The notes beneath the pieces were generated by a model. That model did not search any database. It was not told where the DNA came from and worked only from the letters and a program-made list of their open reading frames with translations. Positions 16,688-25,277 of a stretch of DNA of 64,000 bases are shown here, in pieces. A program made the position numbers and the translations under genes. The stretch is from the NCBI RefSeq assembly GCF_012328925.1, contig NZ_JAAXLS010000036.1, positions 1 through 64,000 on the forward strand, in the 5' to 3' direction. How positions within the stretch are numbered: position 1 is the stretch's first letter; each line of letters begins with the position of its first letter. This stretch comes from Amycolatopsis acididurans. Its GTDB lineage: Bacteria > Actinomycetota > Actinomycetes > Mycobacteriales > Pseudonocardiaceae.

Positions 16688-18183
16688 GACCGGTGGAAAC
16701 CTGCGTTGAGCCAGACGGCCGCGCCGGGCGGCAGCAGGGTCGCGTCCGGCAGTGGCTCGCTCGCCAGCAGCACCTCCGCCTCCGGAAGCCGGTAACCGCA
16801 GCCGGACACGTTGACCACGCACAGAAGACCCGGCTCGCGACGGAAGGCGAGCACCCCGTCCGGACTGTCCAACCAGGACAGTGAACCGGAACCCAGTGCG
16901 GGGTGTTCGTGGCGAAGCGCCAGAACCTTCCGGTACAACGCCAGCATCGAGCCGGGATCGGCCTCCTGCGCCTGGGCGGTGAGCGACTGCCAGTGTGCGG
17001 GTTGCGGCAGCCAGGGATCGCCGCCGAAACCGAACGGCGGTGCGGAACCCTTCCAGGGCAGGGGAATCCGGCATCCGTCGCGTCCGTCGATGTCCTGCCG
17101 CCGTGCGGGCGGCAGATCGACCTCCTCGAGCCCGAGTTCCTCTCCCTGATAGACGTAAACGCCGCCGGGCAGCGCGTGCATCAACAGGACCGCGGCGCGC
17201 GCCGCGCGGACGCCGTAGCGGGACACATGCCGCGTGACGTCGTGGTTGGACAGCACCCACGTGGCGGGCGCGCCGACCTCGCCGAGTGCGGCCAAGCTCG
17301 TATCGATCACGGTGCGCAGCGCGCCGGCATCCCATTCACAGCGCAGGAAATCGAAGTTGAACGCGGTGTGCAGCTCGTCCGGGCGCACGTACCTGGCGAG
17401 CCGGTCCGGCCGGTCGACCCACGCCTCGGCGACGAAGATCCTTTCCCCGCCGTAGGTTTCGCTGATCCGGCGCCAGGACCGGTAGATCTCGTGGACCCCG
17501 TCGCGGTCCCAGTGCGGATGGTCGGCGCGGTCGGGCGGCTCGACGAGCCCCTCGTGCTCCGGGCCGATGTCCGGCAGCGCGGGGTCCTTGACCAGCCCGT
17601 GCGCTACGTCGATGCGGAAACCGTCCACGCCTCGGTCGAGCCAGAACCGCAGTATGTCCTCGAACTCCGTGCGCACCCCGGGATGCGACCAGTTCAGATC
17701 CGGTTGCGCCGAGGCGAACAGGTGCAGGTACCACTGCCCGTCGGCGACCCGCGTCCACGCGGAACCGCCGAAGACGCTCCGCCAGTCGTTGGGTTCGTCG
17801 CGGAAGACATATCTTTCGCGTTCGGGCGATCCGGGACCCGCGGCCAGCGCCGCCTGAAACCACGGATGCTTCTCGGAGGTGTGGTTGGGCACCAGGTCGA
17901 CGATCAGCCGCAGACCGTGCTCGTGCGCCGCCTCGATCAGCTCCTCGGCGTCGGCGAGCGTGCCGAACATCGGGTCGATGCCGCGATAGTCGGCGACGTC
18001 GTAGCCGCCGTCGGCCATCGGCGACGGGTACCAGGGCGTGATCCACAGCGCGTCCACACAGAGATCGCGCAGGTAGGGCAGGCGGGACCGCAGTCCGGCG
18101 AGATCGCCGATCCCGTCACCGTTGCCGTCGGCGAAACTGCGCAGGTAGATCTCGTAGACGACCGCGTCCCGCCACCAGGTCAT
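16684..18183 (-). CDS. GH13 alpha-glucosidase
   Basis: This 499-residue (beta/alpha)8 hydrolase has the four GH13 regions: DLVPNHTS, GFRIDVAHG with the nucleophile Asp, EAWVDRP with the acid/base Glu, and LSNHDVTRH. It likely cleaves alpha-glucosidic bonds of malto- or isomalto-oligosaccharides or trehalose-like sugars in the cytoplasm; no signal peptide is visible. The ATG at 18183 overlaps the stop of the upstream gene (ATGA), and its own stop overlaps recQ (GTGA). It is therefore the middle gene of a tightly coupled three-gene unit. Confidence 0.88.
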   Translation of the reverse strand: MTWWRDAVVYEIYLRSFADGNGDGIGDLAGLRSRLPYLRDLCVDALWITPWYPSPMADGGYDVADYRGIDPMFGTLADAEELIEAAHEHGLRLIVDLVPNHTSEKHPWFQAALAAGPGSPERERYVFRDEPNDWRSVFGGSAWTRVADGQWYLHLFASAQPDLNWSHPGVRTEFEDILRFWLDRGVDGFRIDVAHGLVKDPALPDIGPEHEGLVEPPDRADHPHWDRDGVHEIYRSWRRISETYGGERIFVAEAWVDRPDRLARYVRPDELHTAFNFDFLRCEWDAGALRTVIDTSLAALGEVGAPATWVLSNHDVTRHVSRYGVRAARAAVLLMHALPGGVYVYQGEELGLEEVDLPPARRQDIDGRDGCRIPLPWKGSAPPFGFGGDPWLPQPAHWQSLTAQAQEADPGSMLALYRKVLALRHEHPALGSGSLSWLDSPDGVLAFRREPGLLCVVNVSGCGYRLPEAEVLLASEPLPDATLLPPGAAVWLNAGFHRS

Positions 18184-18605
18184 CGGAGGCCGTGCACCCA
18201 CGTCACGAGGTGAACCAGCGCGTCGAGACGGCCGAGCGGATTCGGATCGGCCGCGATGAAATCGAGATGCAGGCGCGCGTTGTCGTGGTCGTCGTTGAGC
18301 TCGGCCAGCACGGCACGCAGCGTCGCGCGCAGCGGCGGCGGCAGTTCGTCGACCTCGACGTCGTCGGTCAGCTCGACGCTGAACACGTCGCCGGGCGAGA
18401 TCTCGCTCGACCGTGCGCGGACCAGGTGCGCGAGCACCGTCAGCAACTCGCCGAGCAGCGGCCGCAGCAGCGAATGCTCGGGTGCCTGCCTGCCGATGAG
18501 CCGGGGAACGAGCCCGGCGAGGGTGTCGAAGTCCTCCCGGTCGACCACGTCCACCAGTTTCCCGGCCAGTTCCCGCGCGCTGTCCTGAAGATTCCCGTGA
18601 GCCAT
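18180..18605 (-). CDS. conserved-looking hypothetical protein
   Basis: This 141-residue soluble, acidic, mostly helical protein is not recognised. It has no membrane segment, signal peptide or metal motif. The ATG at 18605 has GGGA nearby; an ATG eight codons upstream is possible. The stop codon overlaps the glucosidase start (ATGA), so it is the first gene of the coupled unit with glucosidase and recQ. The region opposite is also open because of GC bias, but the coupling overlap supports this strand. Confidence 0.6.
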   Translation of the reverse strand: MAHGNLQDSARELAGKLVDVVDREDFDTLAGLVPRLIGRQAPEHSLLRPLLGELLTVLAHLVRARSSEISPGDVFSVELTDDVEVDELPPPLRATLRAVLAELNDDHDNARLHLDFIAADPNPLGRLDALVHLVTWVHGLR

Positions 18606-18677
18606 CGAAGTCCCGGATTCCCGCGGCATGCCCGGCGAAACCTGTTTGACCAGCGCGGGAATGGGTAACGGCGAGGC

Positions 18678-19937
18678 ATGGACCCGATCGAGCAGGTGCG
18701 CCGGGACGCGCTGCCGCTGCATGGTGTCGGCGATCTCGATCCGTTGCTGCGGCGTATCGGCGACGCGCGGTTCGTGCTTCTCGGCGAGGCCTCGCACGGC
18801 ACCGGTGACTTCTACGCCTGGCGCGCGGAGCTGACCCGGCGGCTGGTCGTCGAAAAGGGATTCTCGTTCGTCGCGGTGGAAGGGGACTGGCCGGACTGCC
18901 ACGAACTGCACTGCTGCCTCGCGGGCGCGCCCGGCGTGCCGAACGATCCCGAGCAGGTGCTGTGGAATTTCGGCCGGTGGCCCCGCTGGATGTGGGCGAA
19001 CGAGGAGGTCGTGGAGTTCGCGCGGTGGCTGCGGCAGTTCAACACGGGGCGCACGGGCGGGCCACCGATCGGGTTTCACGGGCTCGACGTGTACAGCCTG
19101 CACGAGTCGTTGCGCGCGGTGCTGGCCTACCTGCGCGAACACGAGCCGGATCAGGTCGGCAAGGCGCTCGCGGCCGTGCGCTGCTTCGAGCCCTACCACG
19201 AGGATCCGGCCGAGTACGCCGTCGTGCCGCGCAGCTGCGAACCCGAAGTGGTGGAACTGCTGACCGAAATGCGCCGCGCCGCGTACGGCAAACCGTTGCC
19301 CGCGTTGGACCCGCGGTTCGTGGCGAGGCAGAACGCCGAGGTCGCGGCCGGTGCCGAGCGGTACTACCGGGAGATGCTGCGCGGGGACCGGCGGTCCTGG
19401 AACATCCGTGACCGCCATATGGCCGACACGCTCGACCGGTTGACGGAGGTCTACGGACCCGGCGCGAAAGCGGTGGTGTGGGAGCACAACACGCACATCG
19501 GCGACGCCCGCGCGACGGACATGGCCACCCGCGGGATGGTCAACGTCGGCCAGCTGGTGCGGGAGCGGCACGCCGACGAGGGCGTCGTGGCCGTCGGTTT
19601 CGGTAGTCACCGCGGTTCGGTGATCGCGGCCGATCGCTGGGGTGCCGCGCCTCGCCGGATGCCCGTGCCGGGCGCGCGGGAGGACAGCGTCGAAGGGTTG
19701 CTGCACCGGGCCGTGCCGGACGCGGACACGCTGTTCCTGCTGCCGGAAGACCACAGTGGATGGTCCGGGCAGCTGCGCGGGCATCGCGCGATCGGCGTCG
19801 TCTACGAACCGGCGACCGAGTTCCGCGGCAACTACGTGCCGACCGTGCTCTCCCGCCGATACGACGCGTTCGTCCACTGTGACCACGCGACCGCGCTGAG
19901 CCCGCTGCACGGCTTCGAGCGCGAGCTCACGCATTGA
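18678..19937 (+). CDS. erythromycin-esterase-family protein
   Basis: This 419-residue protein belongs to the Ere/succinoglycan-biosynthesis esterase family. It has the GEASHG motif at residues 36-41, with the active-site Glu and His, and WEHNTHIGD further on. EreA/EreB members hydrolyse the macrolide lactone, but many actinobacterial members have unknown substrates, so a resistance role is not established. It is convergent with the PfkB gene and overlaps it by 11 bases. Confidence 0.82.
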   Translation: MDPIEQVRRDALPLHGVGDLDPLLRRIGDARFVLLGEASHGTGDFYAWRAELTRRLVVEKGFSFVAVEGDWPDCHELHCCLAGAPGVPNDPEQVLWNFGRWPRWMWANEEVVEFARWLRQFNTGRTGGPPIGFHGLDVYSLHESLRAVLAYLREHEPDQVGKALAAVRCFEPYHEDPAEYAVVPRSCEPEVVELLTEMRRAAYGKPLPALDPRFVARQNAEVAAGAERYYREMLRGDRRSWNIRDRHMADTLDRLTEVYGPGAKAVVWEHNTHIGDARATDMATRGMVNVGQLVRERHADEGVVAVGFGSHRGSVIAADRWGAAPRRMPVPGAREDSVEGLLHRAVPDADTLFLLPEDHSGWSGQLRGHRAIGVVYEPATEFRGNYVPTVLSRRYDAFVHCDHATALSPLHGFERELTH

Positions 19938-20811
19938 GCAGGTCCAGGCTCAACCGGGGCCTGCCTCCGGCGTGGCGGCCGGTCTGCGCCGCCGCGGCGA
20001 CCGCGAGGCGCGCGGCCTCCGGTACGGGCTTGCCGGCGACGAGCCCGTACGTCAGCGTCGCGACCAGCGCGTCACCGGCACCCGTGGTGTCCACGACCTC
20101 CACTTCGGCCAGCGGAAGGAACTCGTATCCGGCTCGGGTCACGAACACGTTTCCCTGGCCGGAAACCTCCAGCACGACGAGGGACAGGCCGTACTCCAGC
20201 AGGGAATTCCCCACCTCCACGGCGGACTGAACGTCGGGAATCGCCCTGCCGGCCAGCAGCTCCGCCTCACGGGCGTCCGCGCGCAGGACGTCGGCATAGG
20301 CGAGCACGTCCGGTTCTGGCGCGCCGTCGAGCACGACCTTCGCGTCGGCCGCGCGGGCCAGCCGGGCGGCCTCCAGCGTGGCGACCGGGGGCTGCTGCAA
20401 CTGGACCACGACGGCCTCGGCCGCGTAGATCTGCTCCGACGCGGCGAACACGTCCCGTTCGGTGACCAGTAGATCGGACGGGACGTGCTCGAGGTAGCGC
20501 CACTGGCCGTGATCGTCCACAACGTCCACGATCAGCGCGGTCTCGGCGCCGGTTCGCCGCACCACTTGCGACACGTCGACGTGGTCGGCCTTGGCGTGCG
20601 CCAGCAGTTGCTCGCCCGTGTGGTCGTCGCCGATCACGCCGACCAGCGACACCGGGACGCCCAGCTGCGCCAGCCCGACGGCCTGGTTCGCGCCTTTGCC
20701 GCCCAGGATCTCGCGGCGGGAGCGGACCGGCGCCGAAGTGCCTGCCCCGGGGAACTCGCCGGTGCGCAACACGAGGTCGCGGGCGATCTGTCCAACTACG
20801 ACAACCGTCAC
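19927..20811 (-). CDS. PfkB-family sugar kinase (ribokinase-like)
   Basis: This 294-residue kinase has both PfkB signatures: the substrate-side GGKGANQAVGLAQLG near residue 38 and the catalytic DTTGAGD near residue 240. Ribokinase is the best match by motif, with ribose or another pentose/nucleoside as substrate. The GTG at 20811 is preceded by AGGAAAGG; the frame extends 11 codons further without an SD. Confidence 0.82.
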   Translation of the reverse strand: MTVVVVGQIARDLVLRTGEFPGAGTSAPVRSRREILGGKGANQAVGLAQLGVPVSLVGVIGDDHTGEQLLAHAKADHVDVSQVVRRTGAETALIVDVVDDHGQWRYLEHVPSDLLVTERDVFAASEQIYAAEAVVVQLQQPPVATLEAARLARAADAKVVLDGAPEPDVLAYADVLRADAREAELLAGRAIPDVQSAVEVGNSLLEYGLSLVVLEVSGQGNVFVTRAGYEFLPLAEVEVVDTTGAGDALVATLTYGLVAGKPVPEAARLAVAAAAQTGRHAGGRPRLSLDLLNA

Positions 20812-20889
20812 AGGTTTGGCCTTTCCTGACGCCGGGTAGGCCAAGATCGTGCGCGACCCCGGCCGGAGCGCTGCTGTGCCGGCCGTGCC

Positions 20890-20930
20890 GGCGGCGTGAC
20901 TGTAGTGCCCCCTCCGGTCACGCCGCCTTT
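20890..20930. terminator. perfect 11-bp hairpin between small protein gene and PfkB gene
   Basis: GGCGGCGTGAC (20890-20900) pairs with GTCACGCCGCC (20917-20927) around a 16-base loop. In the leftward direction it lies directly after the stop of the small gene and before pfkB. In the rightward direction it is followed by TTTCATTTCTT, which looks more like an intrinsic terminator although no rightward gene precedes it. Confidence 0.5.
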
Positions 20931-21094
20931 CATTTCTTCCCGGCGTCGGGCTGGGCTCGGTCGGCGGTGCCGGGAACGGCGGGATCGCGGCCGTCGGCGT
21001 CGCGGCTGTGCCTGGTCACGTTGTCCTTGCGTTCGGCGAGCTCGGGGCCACCCCATTTGTCCCGGTCCTTGTCTTCGAAGCGATGTCTGCCCAT
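20930..21094 (-). CDS. small charged protein of 54 residues
   Basis: The ATG at 21094 has an excellent ribosome site (GGGAGGAAATC). The product starts MGRHRFEDKDRDKWGG and is rich in Asp, Arg, Lys and Glu, with no Cys and no hydrophobic stretch. It is probably disordered or an acid-base-rich small stress-type protein; no family is recognised. The strong SD and the terminator-like hairpin right after its stop support a real gene. Confidence 0.65.
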   Translation of the reverse strand: MGRHRFEDKDRDKWGGPELAERKDNVTRHSRDADGRDPAVPGTADRAQPDAGKK

Positions 21095-21179
21095 GATTTC
21101 CTCCCATGCCGACACTGCATCGCGGGGTTTCCCACTAGCCACGTGTGTGAAACCCGGACCAGGGGTACCCGGCAGGCCG

Positions 21180-22217
21180 ATGGCCTCTCCTCACGTCACG
21201 CTGGTCGTGGACAACCACACGTTCGGCGCTCCCGAGTCCCACACCATTCGCTTGCTGCGTCACCTGCCGCACTGGGTGCGGCGGAGTGTGGTGGTCAGCT
21301 CCGAGGTCGCGGGCCCGTTCCTGCGCGAGTGTCCCGACGTCCACGTGGTGCCGGGTTCGCGCGGGCACCTGTGGGCGCCCGCGATCAGGGCCGCGCTGGG
21401 CGAACTCGCGCCTGACGTCGTGCACGTCGACCTTGCCGATCAGTCGACGAATCTGGCGGCCCTGCGCGCCGCCGAGGACGCCGCCCCGGTCGTCGCCACG
21501 TTGCACGGCCGGACGGATGCGCGCCCCCGCGACGCGTGGGACACCTACCGGCGCCTCGCCTGCGCCATCGCGCCCACGCAGGGCCTGGTCGAGGAGCTGA
21601 GCGGGCTCGGTGCCCTGCGTACCGCATTGATCCGGCACGGCGTCGAGGTGCCGGACGAGCCGGTGCCGCCGTCCTCGCGGTCACCTGTCGTGGTCGGCGC
21701 GCTGGGACCGCTCGTCACGGGCGGCGGCGTGGACCGGTTGTTGCAGGCGGCCGCCACGCTGCGCAGGCGTGGCCGGAGGTTCACCCTGCTCGTCGCCGGC
21801 GATGGCCAGGACCGCGCGGCGCTGATCGACCGGGCACGCGGCCTGCCGGTACGTTTCACCGGTCCCGTCGCCGACCTCGCGGCATTCGTGCGGCGGCTCG
21901 ACGTGTGCTGCGTGCCCGCCCCGGAGGACCTCGCGGCCACCACGGTCGATGTGCTGGCCTTCGGGCTGCCGTGCGTCACGACCGCGGTCGGCGACACGAC
22001 GAACGCGCTGGCGGGCGCGGCGGCGATCGTGCCGCCACACGACGTGCCCGCGCTGACCGGATCGCTGGACCGGCTCGTGACCGATGCGGCGTTGCGGGCG
22101 AAACTCGCGCGCGCCGCACGGGAACGAGTCCTGCGCGACTTCGACATCCGGCGGACGGCCGCCGAGACCGCCCGCCTCTTTCTGTCCACTTCGGACGACT
22201 GGTCGGCCGCGGGTTAG
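21180..22217 (+). CDS. glycosyltransferase family 4-like protein
   Basis: This 345-residue GT-B protein has a weak N-terminal acceptor domain and a C-terminal donor domain with the GPLVTGGGVDRLLQA and AGDGQDR blocks and a late acidic segment (PEDLAATTVDVLAFGLPCVTT) resembling the E-x7-E region. It probably transfers a sugar from a nucleotide donor in surface glycan assembly. Its end overlaps the convergent BON-methyltransferase gene by four bases. With the next four genes it forms a glycan cluster containing ADP-heptose functions. Confidence 0.78.
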   Translation: MASPHVTLVVDNHTFGAPESHTIRLLRHLPHWVRRSVVVSSEVAGPFLRECPDVHVVPGSRGHLWAPAIRAALGELAPDVVHVDLADQSTNLAALRAAEDAAPVVATLHGRTDARPRDAWDTYRRLACAIAPTQGLVEELSGLGALRTALIRHGVEVPDEPVPPSSRSPVVVGALGPLVTGGGVDRLLQAAATLRRRGRRFTLLVAGDGQDRAALIDRARGLPVRFTGPVADLAAFVRRLDVCCVPAPEDLAATTVDVLAFGLPCVTTAVGDTTNALAGAAAIVPPHDVPALTGSLDRLVTDAALRAKLARAARERVLRDFDIRRTAAETARLFLSTSDDWSAAG

Positions 22218-22918
22218 TCGAAGAAGCGGGCCAGCTCGGCTTCGCCCGGCAGGTCTTCGCCGTTCTTGTTGGGCCGCAGCTCCGCGAAAATGCTGGCGCC
22301 GTCGCACCCCGCGTGCAGCGGAGACCACGTGCGCGGCGCGCCCGGACGGCGGCAGATTCCCTTGAACGTCTGCACGTCCAGCATCCGCACGTGGGTCGGA
22401 TCGGCGACGGCGTTGACGTAGCGCCACCACGGGGACAGGATGAACGCCACCCCGTCCGGCCGCAGCACCCGGTGCACCTCGTCCACCAGCGGCAGGAAAT
22501 CCAGCAGATGCTCCAGGATGTGCACGAGGAACACGCGGTCCGCCGAATCGTCGGCGAAGGGCAGCGCGCCGGAGACGTCCGCGAGCACACTCACCTCGGA
22601 CGTCGGGAACAGGTCCACGCCCACGTTTCCCGGATACTGCTTCTGCCCGCCGCAGCCGAGATCGAGCACCACCGGATCCCGGCCGCCGACGCGCACCCGG
22701 TCCCACACGCCGAGCACGCCGTCCAGCCGCCCGATCAGCGAACGGGCGGTGTCGAGCTGCTCGGCCGTGCCGGCTTCGCCGGTGAGATGCGCCACGCCGC
22801 GGTCGAACCGCACGTCGATGCCGAGGTCGCGCACCCGTTCGTCGTACTTCCACATCTCCCGCACGGCGCGGTCGAGAAAGTCGTCCCGTTTCCGCAGCCG
22901 CTGGTCGGACAGAGCCAT
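22214..22918 (-). CDS. BON-domain / SAM methyltransferase fusion
   Basis: This 234-residue protein combines two parts. Residues about 30-78 look like a BON fold (VRFDRGVAHLTGEAGT and a following VxGVxxV-like strand). Residues about 82-234 are a class I methyltransferase with VVLDLGCGG, an acidic strand, ALPFADDSADRVF and HILEHL. BON domains bind membranes or periplasmic partners, and the methyltransferase resembles those acting in sugar or polysaccharide pathways. The start overlaps the stop of the upstream GT2 gene (TGATG). It may tether a glycan-methylating enzyme to the membrane. Confidence 0.72.
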   Translation of the reverse strand: MALSDQRLRKRDDFLDRAVREMWKYDERVRDLGIDVRFDRGVAHLTGEAGTAEQLDTARSLIGRLDGVLGVWDRVRVGGRDPVVLDLGCGGQKQYPGNVGVDLFPTSEVSVLADVSGALPFADDSADRVFLVHILEHLLDFLPLVDEVHRVLRPDGVAFILSPWWRYVNAVADPTHVRMLDVQTFKGICRRPGAPRTWSPLHAGCDGASIFAELRPNKNGEDLPGEAELARFFD

Positions 22919-23715
22919 CAAACCGCCTCGTATGCTTGCAGGTTGCGTTCCGTCACCGTGGTCGGCGACTCCAGGTGCACCGCCCCGGTGGGCAGGATCC
23001 CGGCGCCGCCGTACTTGGCCATCACGCGCGTCTGCGCGAGCACGTCCTCACCGCAATGCTCGGCGGGAAGGTCGCGCCAGAAGTCGAAGGCGCCGGCCGA
23101 GAGCAGCAGTTCCCGGTCGTAGAGCACGCATCCGCCCACCCAGGCCACCTTGTACGCTGTCCACTTGGGACGGTGTGCGACCAGATCGGACAGGTGCGCG
23201 GGGTTCGCGGCATTGTGCAGCGTCCACCGATCCCACGCGGGCGATTCCGGATCGACCTCTTCCGGTTGCGGCCTGCTTTCCCACTCCTCGTACGGGGTCA
23301 GCTCGTGCGGCCGGAAATCGTCCATATAGGACAGACCCTGCACGGCGTTGCCGACGAATCCGCATTCCAGTTCCGTGATCGCCGAATGCATCCGGGCCAG
23401 CGAACCCCGTTCGAGCCAGACGTCGTCGTCGAGGAACAACACGTACCGCGCGCAGGCCCGCTCCAGCAGGTGCGCGCGCTGCTGCGCCAGCCCGCGCCGT
23501 GGCAGGTTCCGGCTCAACCGCACCGGATGCCCGTCGCGTTCCAGCACGCGGATCATCGCCATGGCCGCCGGCGAGTCGTAGCCGGGTTCGCCTTCGGACT
23601 GGTCGGCCACGATCACCGCGAAGTCCGCGAACTCCTGTGCCGCCAGACCGGACAGCGTGACCGCCAGTTCCGCCGGGCGGTCACACGTCGGGACGAGCAC
23701 GTCGATCTCGGTCAT
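22918..23715 (-). CDS. family 2 glycosyltransferase
   Basis: This 265-residue GT-A protein starts with DVLVPTCDRPAELAVTLSGL and has the metal-binding DDD at LFLDDDVW. A C-terminal GEDVLAQTRV block follows, matching the ED general-base region. No membrane anchor is visible. The ATG overlaps the stop of hldE (ATGA), and its own stop overlaps the methyltransferase start, so hldE, this gene and the methyltransferase are translationally coupled. Confidence 0.82.
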   Translation of the reverse strand: MTEIDVLVPTCDRPAELAVTLSGLAAQEFADFAVIVADQSEGEPGYDSPAAMAMIRVLERDGHPVRLSRNLPRRGLAQQRAHLLERACARYVLFLDDDVWLERGSLARMHSAITELECGFVGNAVQGLSYMDDFRPHELTPYEEWESRPQPEEVDPESPAWDRWTLHNAANPAHLSDLVAHRPKWTAYKVAWVGGCVLYDRELLLSAGAFDFWRDLPAEHCGEDVLAQTRVMAKYGGAGILPTGAVHLESPTTVTERNLQAYEAV

Positions 23716-25160
23716 CGCACCTCCCCGACGGCCGAGCGGATCTTCTCGATCACCGACGAGGTCGAGCGGTCCGGCACGTAGCCCAGCGACCGCACCTCGC
23801 CGCCGTAGGAGCGCACGACCGGCGCCTCGGCGAGCATGCTTTCGGTGTAGTCCCCGCCCTTGACGTACAGTTCCGGCTTCAGGCGCCGCAGCAGGTCGAT
23901 CGGGGTGTCCTCGTCGAACACGGTCACGTGGTCGACGCAGCTCAGCGCGGACAGGACGGCCGCGCGGTCCTGCGCGCCGTTGACCGGCCGGTCCGGCCCC
24001 TTCAGCCGCCGCACGGAGTCGTCCGAGTTGAGCGCCACGACCAGCACGTCACCGTGCCGCTTGGCCTCGTTGAGGTAGCTGATGTGTCCCCGGTGCAGCA
24101 CGTCGAAACAGCCGTTGGTGAACACGACGCTGCGCCCCGCCTCGTGGTGGCGCGCCACGATGTCCGCGAGGTCGTCGGTGCCGAGCGCGGCGTCGCGGTC
24201 CAGCGTCGCCGCGAGCTGGGTCCACGTGCACACCGAGGTCCCGTGCTCGCGCACCACCACGCCGGCCGCGGCCTGCGCCAGCTCCATTCCGCCGCGCAGC
24301 GGCAGCCCGGCCGCGATGCCGAGGCAGAGCGCCGCGCAGAAGGTGTCCCCGGCGCCGCTGGCCCGGCTTTCCGGCGCGGGCTCGGCCCAGGTGCGATACG
24401 GCGGCTCGTCCGGCGTGAGCAGCAGCGCGCCCTCACGATCGAGGGTCACGACGACGGCTTTGGCGCCGGTCGCCTCGAGCAGTTCCGCTCGGTGGCGCTC
24501 GAAGAACGCCGCGCGATCGTCCTGCGGTGCGGGCCCCAGCTGCTGCGCGGCCTCCGTCGCGTTCGGCGCCACCAGGCCGGGGCGGGTGTCCCGCCATCGC
24601 GACGGGTCGTGTGCGTCCACCGCGAGCAGCGGCACGTCGATGCTTCCGATGGCGGCGCGCACCTCGTCGCCGAGCAGGCCGTTGTCGTAGTCGCACACCA
24701 GCAACGCGTCGGCGTCCTCGGTCGCCGCGCGCAGCGCCGCCACCACCGACTGTGCCGGTGCCGGATCGGTGTCGCCCTCGTCGAACCGCACGAGCACCTG
24801 GTCGTCGGCGACGACACGGTGTTTGCGCACGGTGCGGCGCCCCGGGGCGAGCACGACGTGCCGGGTGTCCACACCCTGGCGCGTCAGTGCGTCCCGCAGC
24901 TCGTGTCCGGCTCCGTCGTCACCGAGCACGCTCACGAACCGCACGCGCGCGCCCATGGCGGCCAGATTCACCGCGGTGTTGGCCGCGCCGCCCGGCGACG
25001 ACGCGCGGTGCCCGACGTCCACGACCGGCGCCGGTGCCTCCCGGCTGACGCGTGCGCAGTGCCCGGAAAGCCACACGTCCATGATCGCGTCCCCCACGAC
25101 GACGACTTCGGGCCGATGGACCGAAAGCCGTTCGATGGTTTCCGCCGTGATGGCCGTCAT
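23712..25160 (-). CDS. hldE: bifunctional heptose-7-phosphate kinase / heptose-1-phosphate adenylyltransferase
   Basis: This 482-residue fusion has an N-terminal PfkB kinase domain with SSPGGAANTAVNLAAMG and ASGAGDTF. The C-terminal nucleotidyltransferase has FTNGCFDVLHRGHISYL (the HxGH motif) and VKGGDYT. This is the HldE layout that turns D-glycero-D-manno-heptose-7-phosphate into ADP-heptose, with an intervening phosphatase step. The ATG at 25160 lies behind GGAGG. The heptose isomerase, phosphatase and epimerase genes are not in the window. ADP-heptose use is classical in Gram-negative LPS but also occurs in some actinobacteria. Confidence 0.88.
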   Translation of the reverse strand: MTAITAETIERLSVHRPEVVVVGDAIMDVWLSGHCARVSREAPAPVVDVGHRASSPGGAANTAVNLAAMGARVRFVSVLGDDGAGHELRDALTRQGVDTRHVVLAPGRRTVRKHRVVADDQVLVRFDEGDTDPAPAQSVVAALRAATEDADALLVCDYDNGLLGDEVRAAIGSIDVPLLAVDAHDPSRWRDTRPGLVAPNATEAAQQLGPAPQDDRAAFFERHRAELLEATGAKAVVVTLDREGALLLTPDEPPYRTWAEPAPESRASGAGDTFCAALCLGIAAGLPLRGGMELAQAAAGVVVREHGTSVCTWTQLAATLDRDAALGTDDLADIVARHHEAGRSVVFTNGCFDVLHRGHISYLNEAKRHGDVLVVALNSDDSVRRLKGPDRPVNGAQDRAAVLSALSCVDHVTVFDEDTPIDLLRRLKPELYVKGGDYTESMLAEAPVVRSYGGEVRSLGYVPDRSTSSVIEKIRSAVGEVR

Positions 25161-25277
25161 CTCCACCTCCATCCGTCCTCGTCGAACAACGTGCCCGATT
25201 CGGCCAAGGTCAAACTTCTCCTGCTCCGGTTTGCCCGCCCGGGAACAGGGGCATGTTGAGCGGGAAGGGAGGCGATC

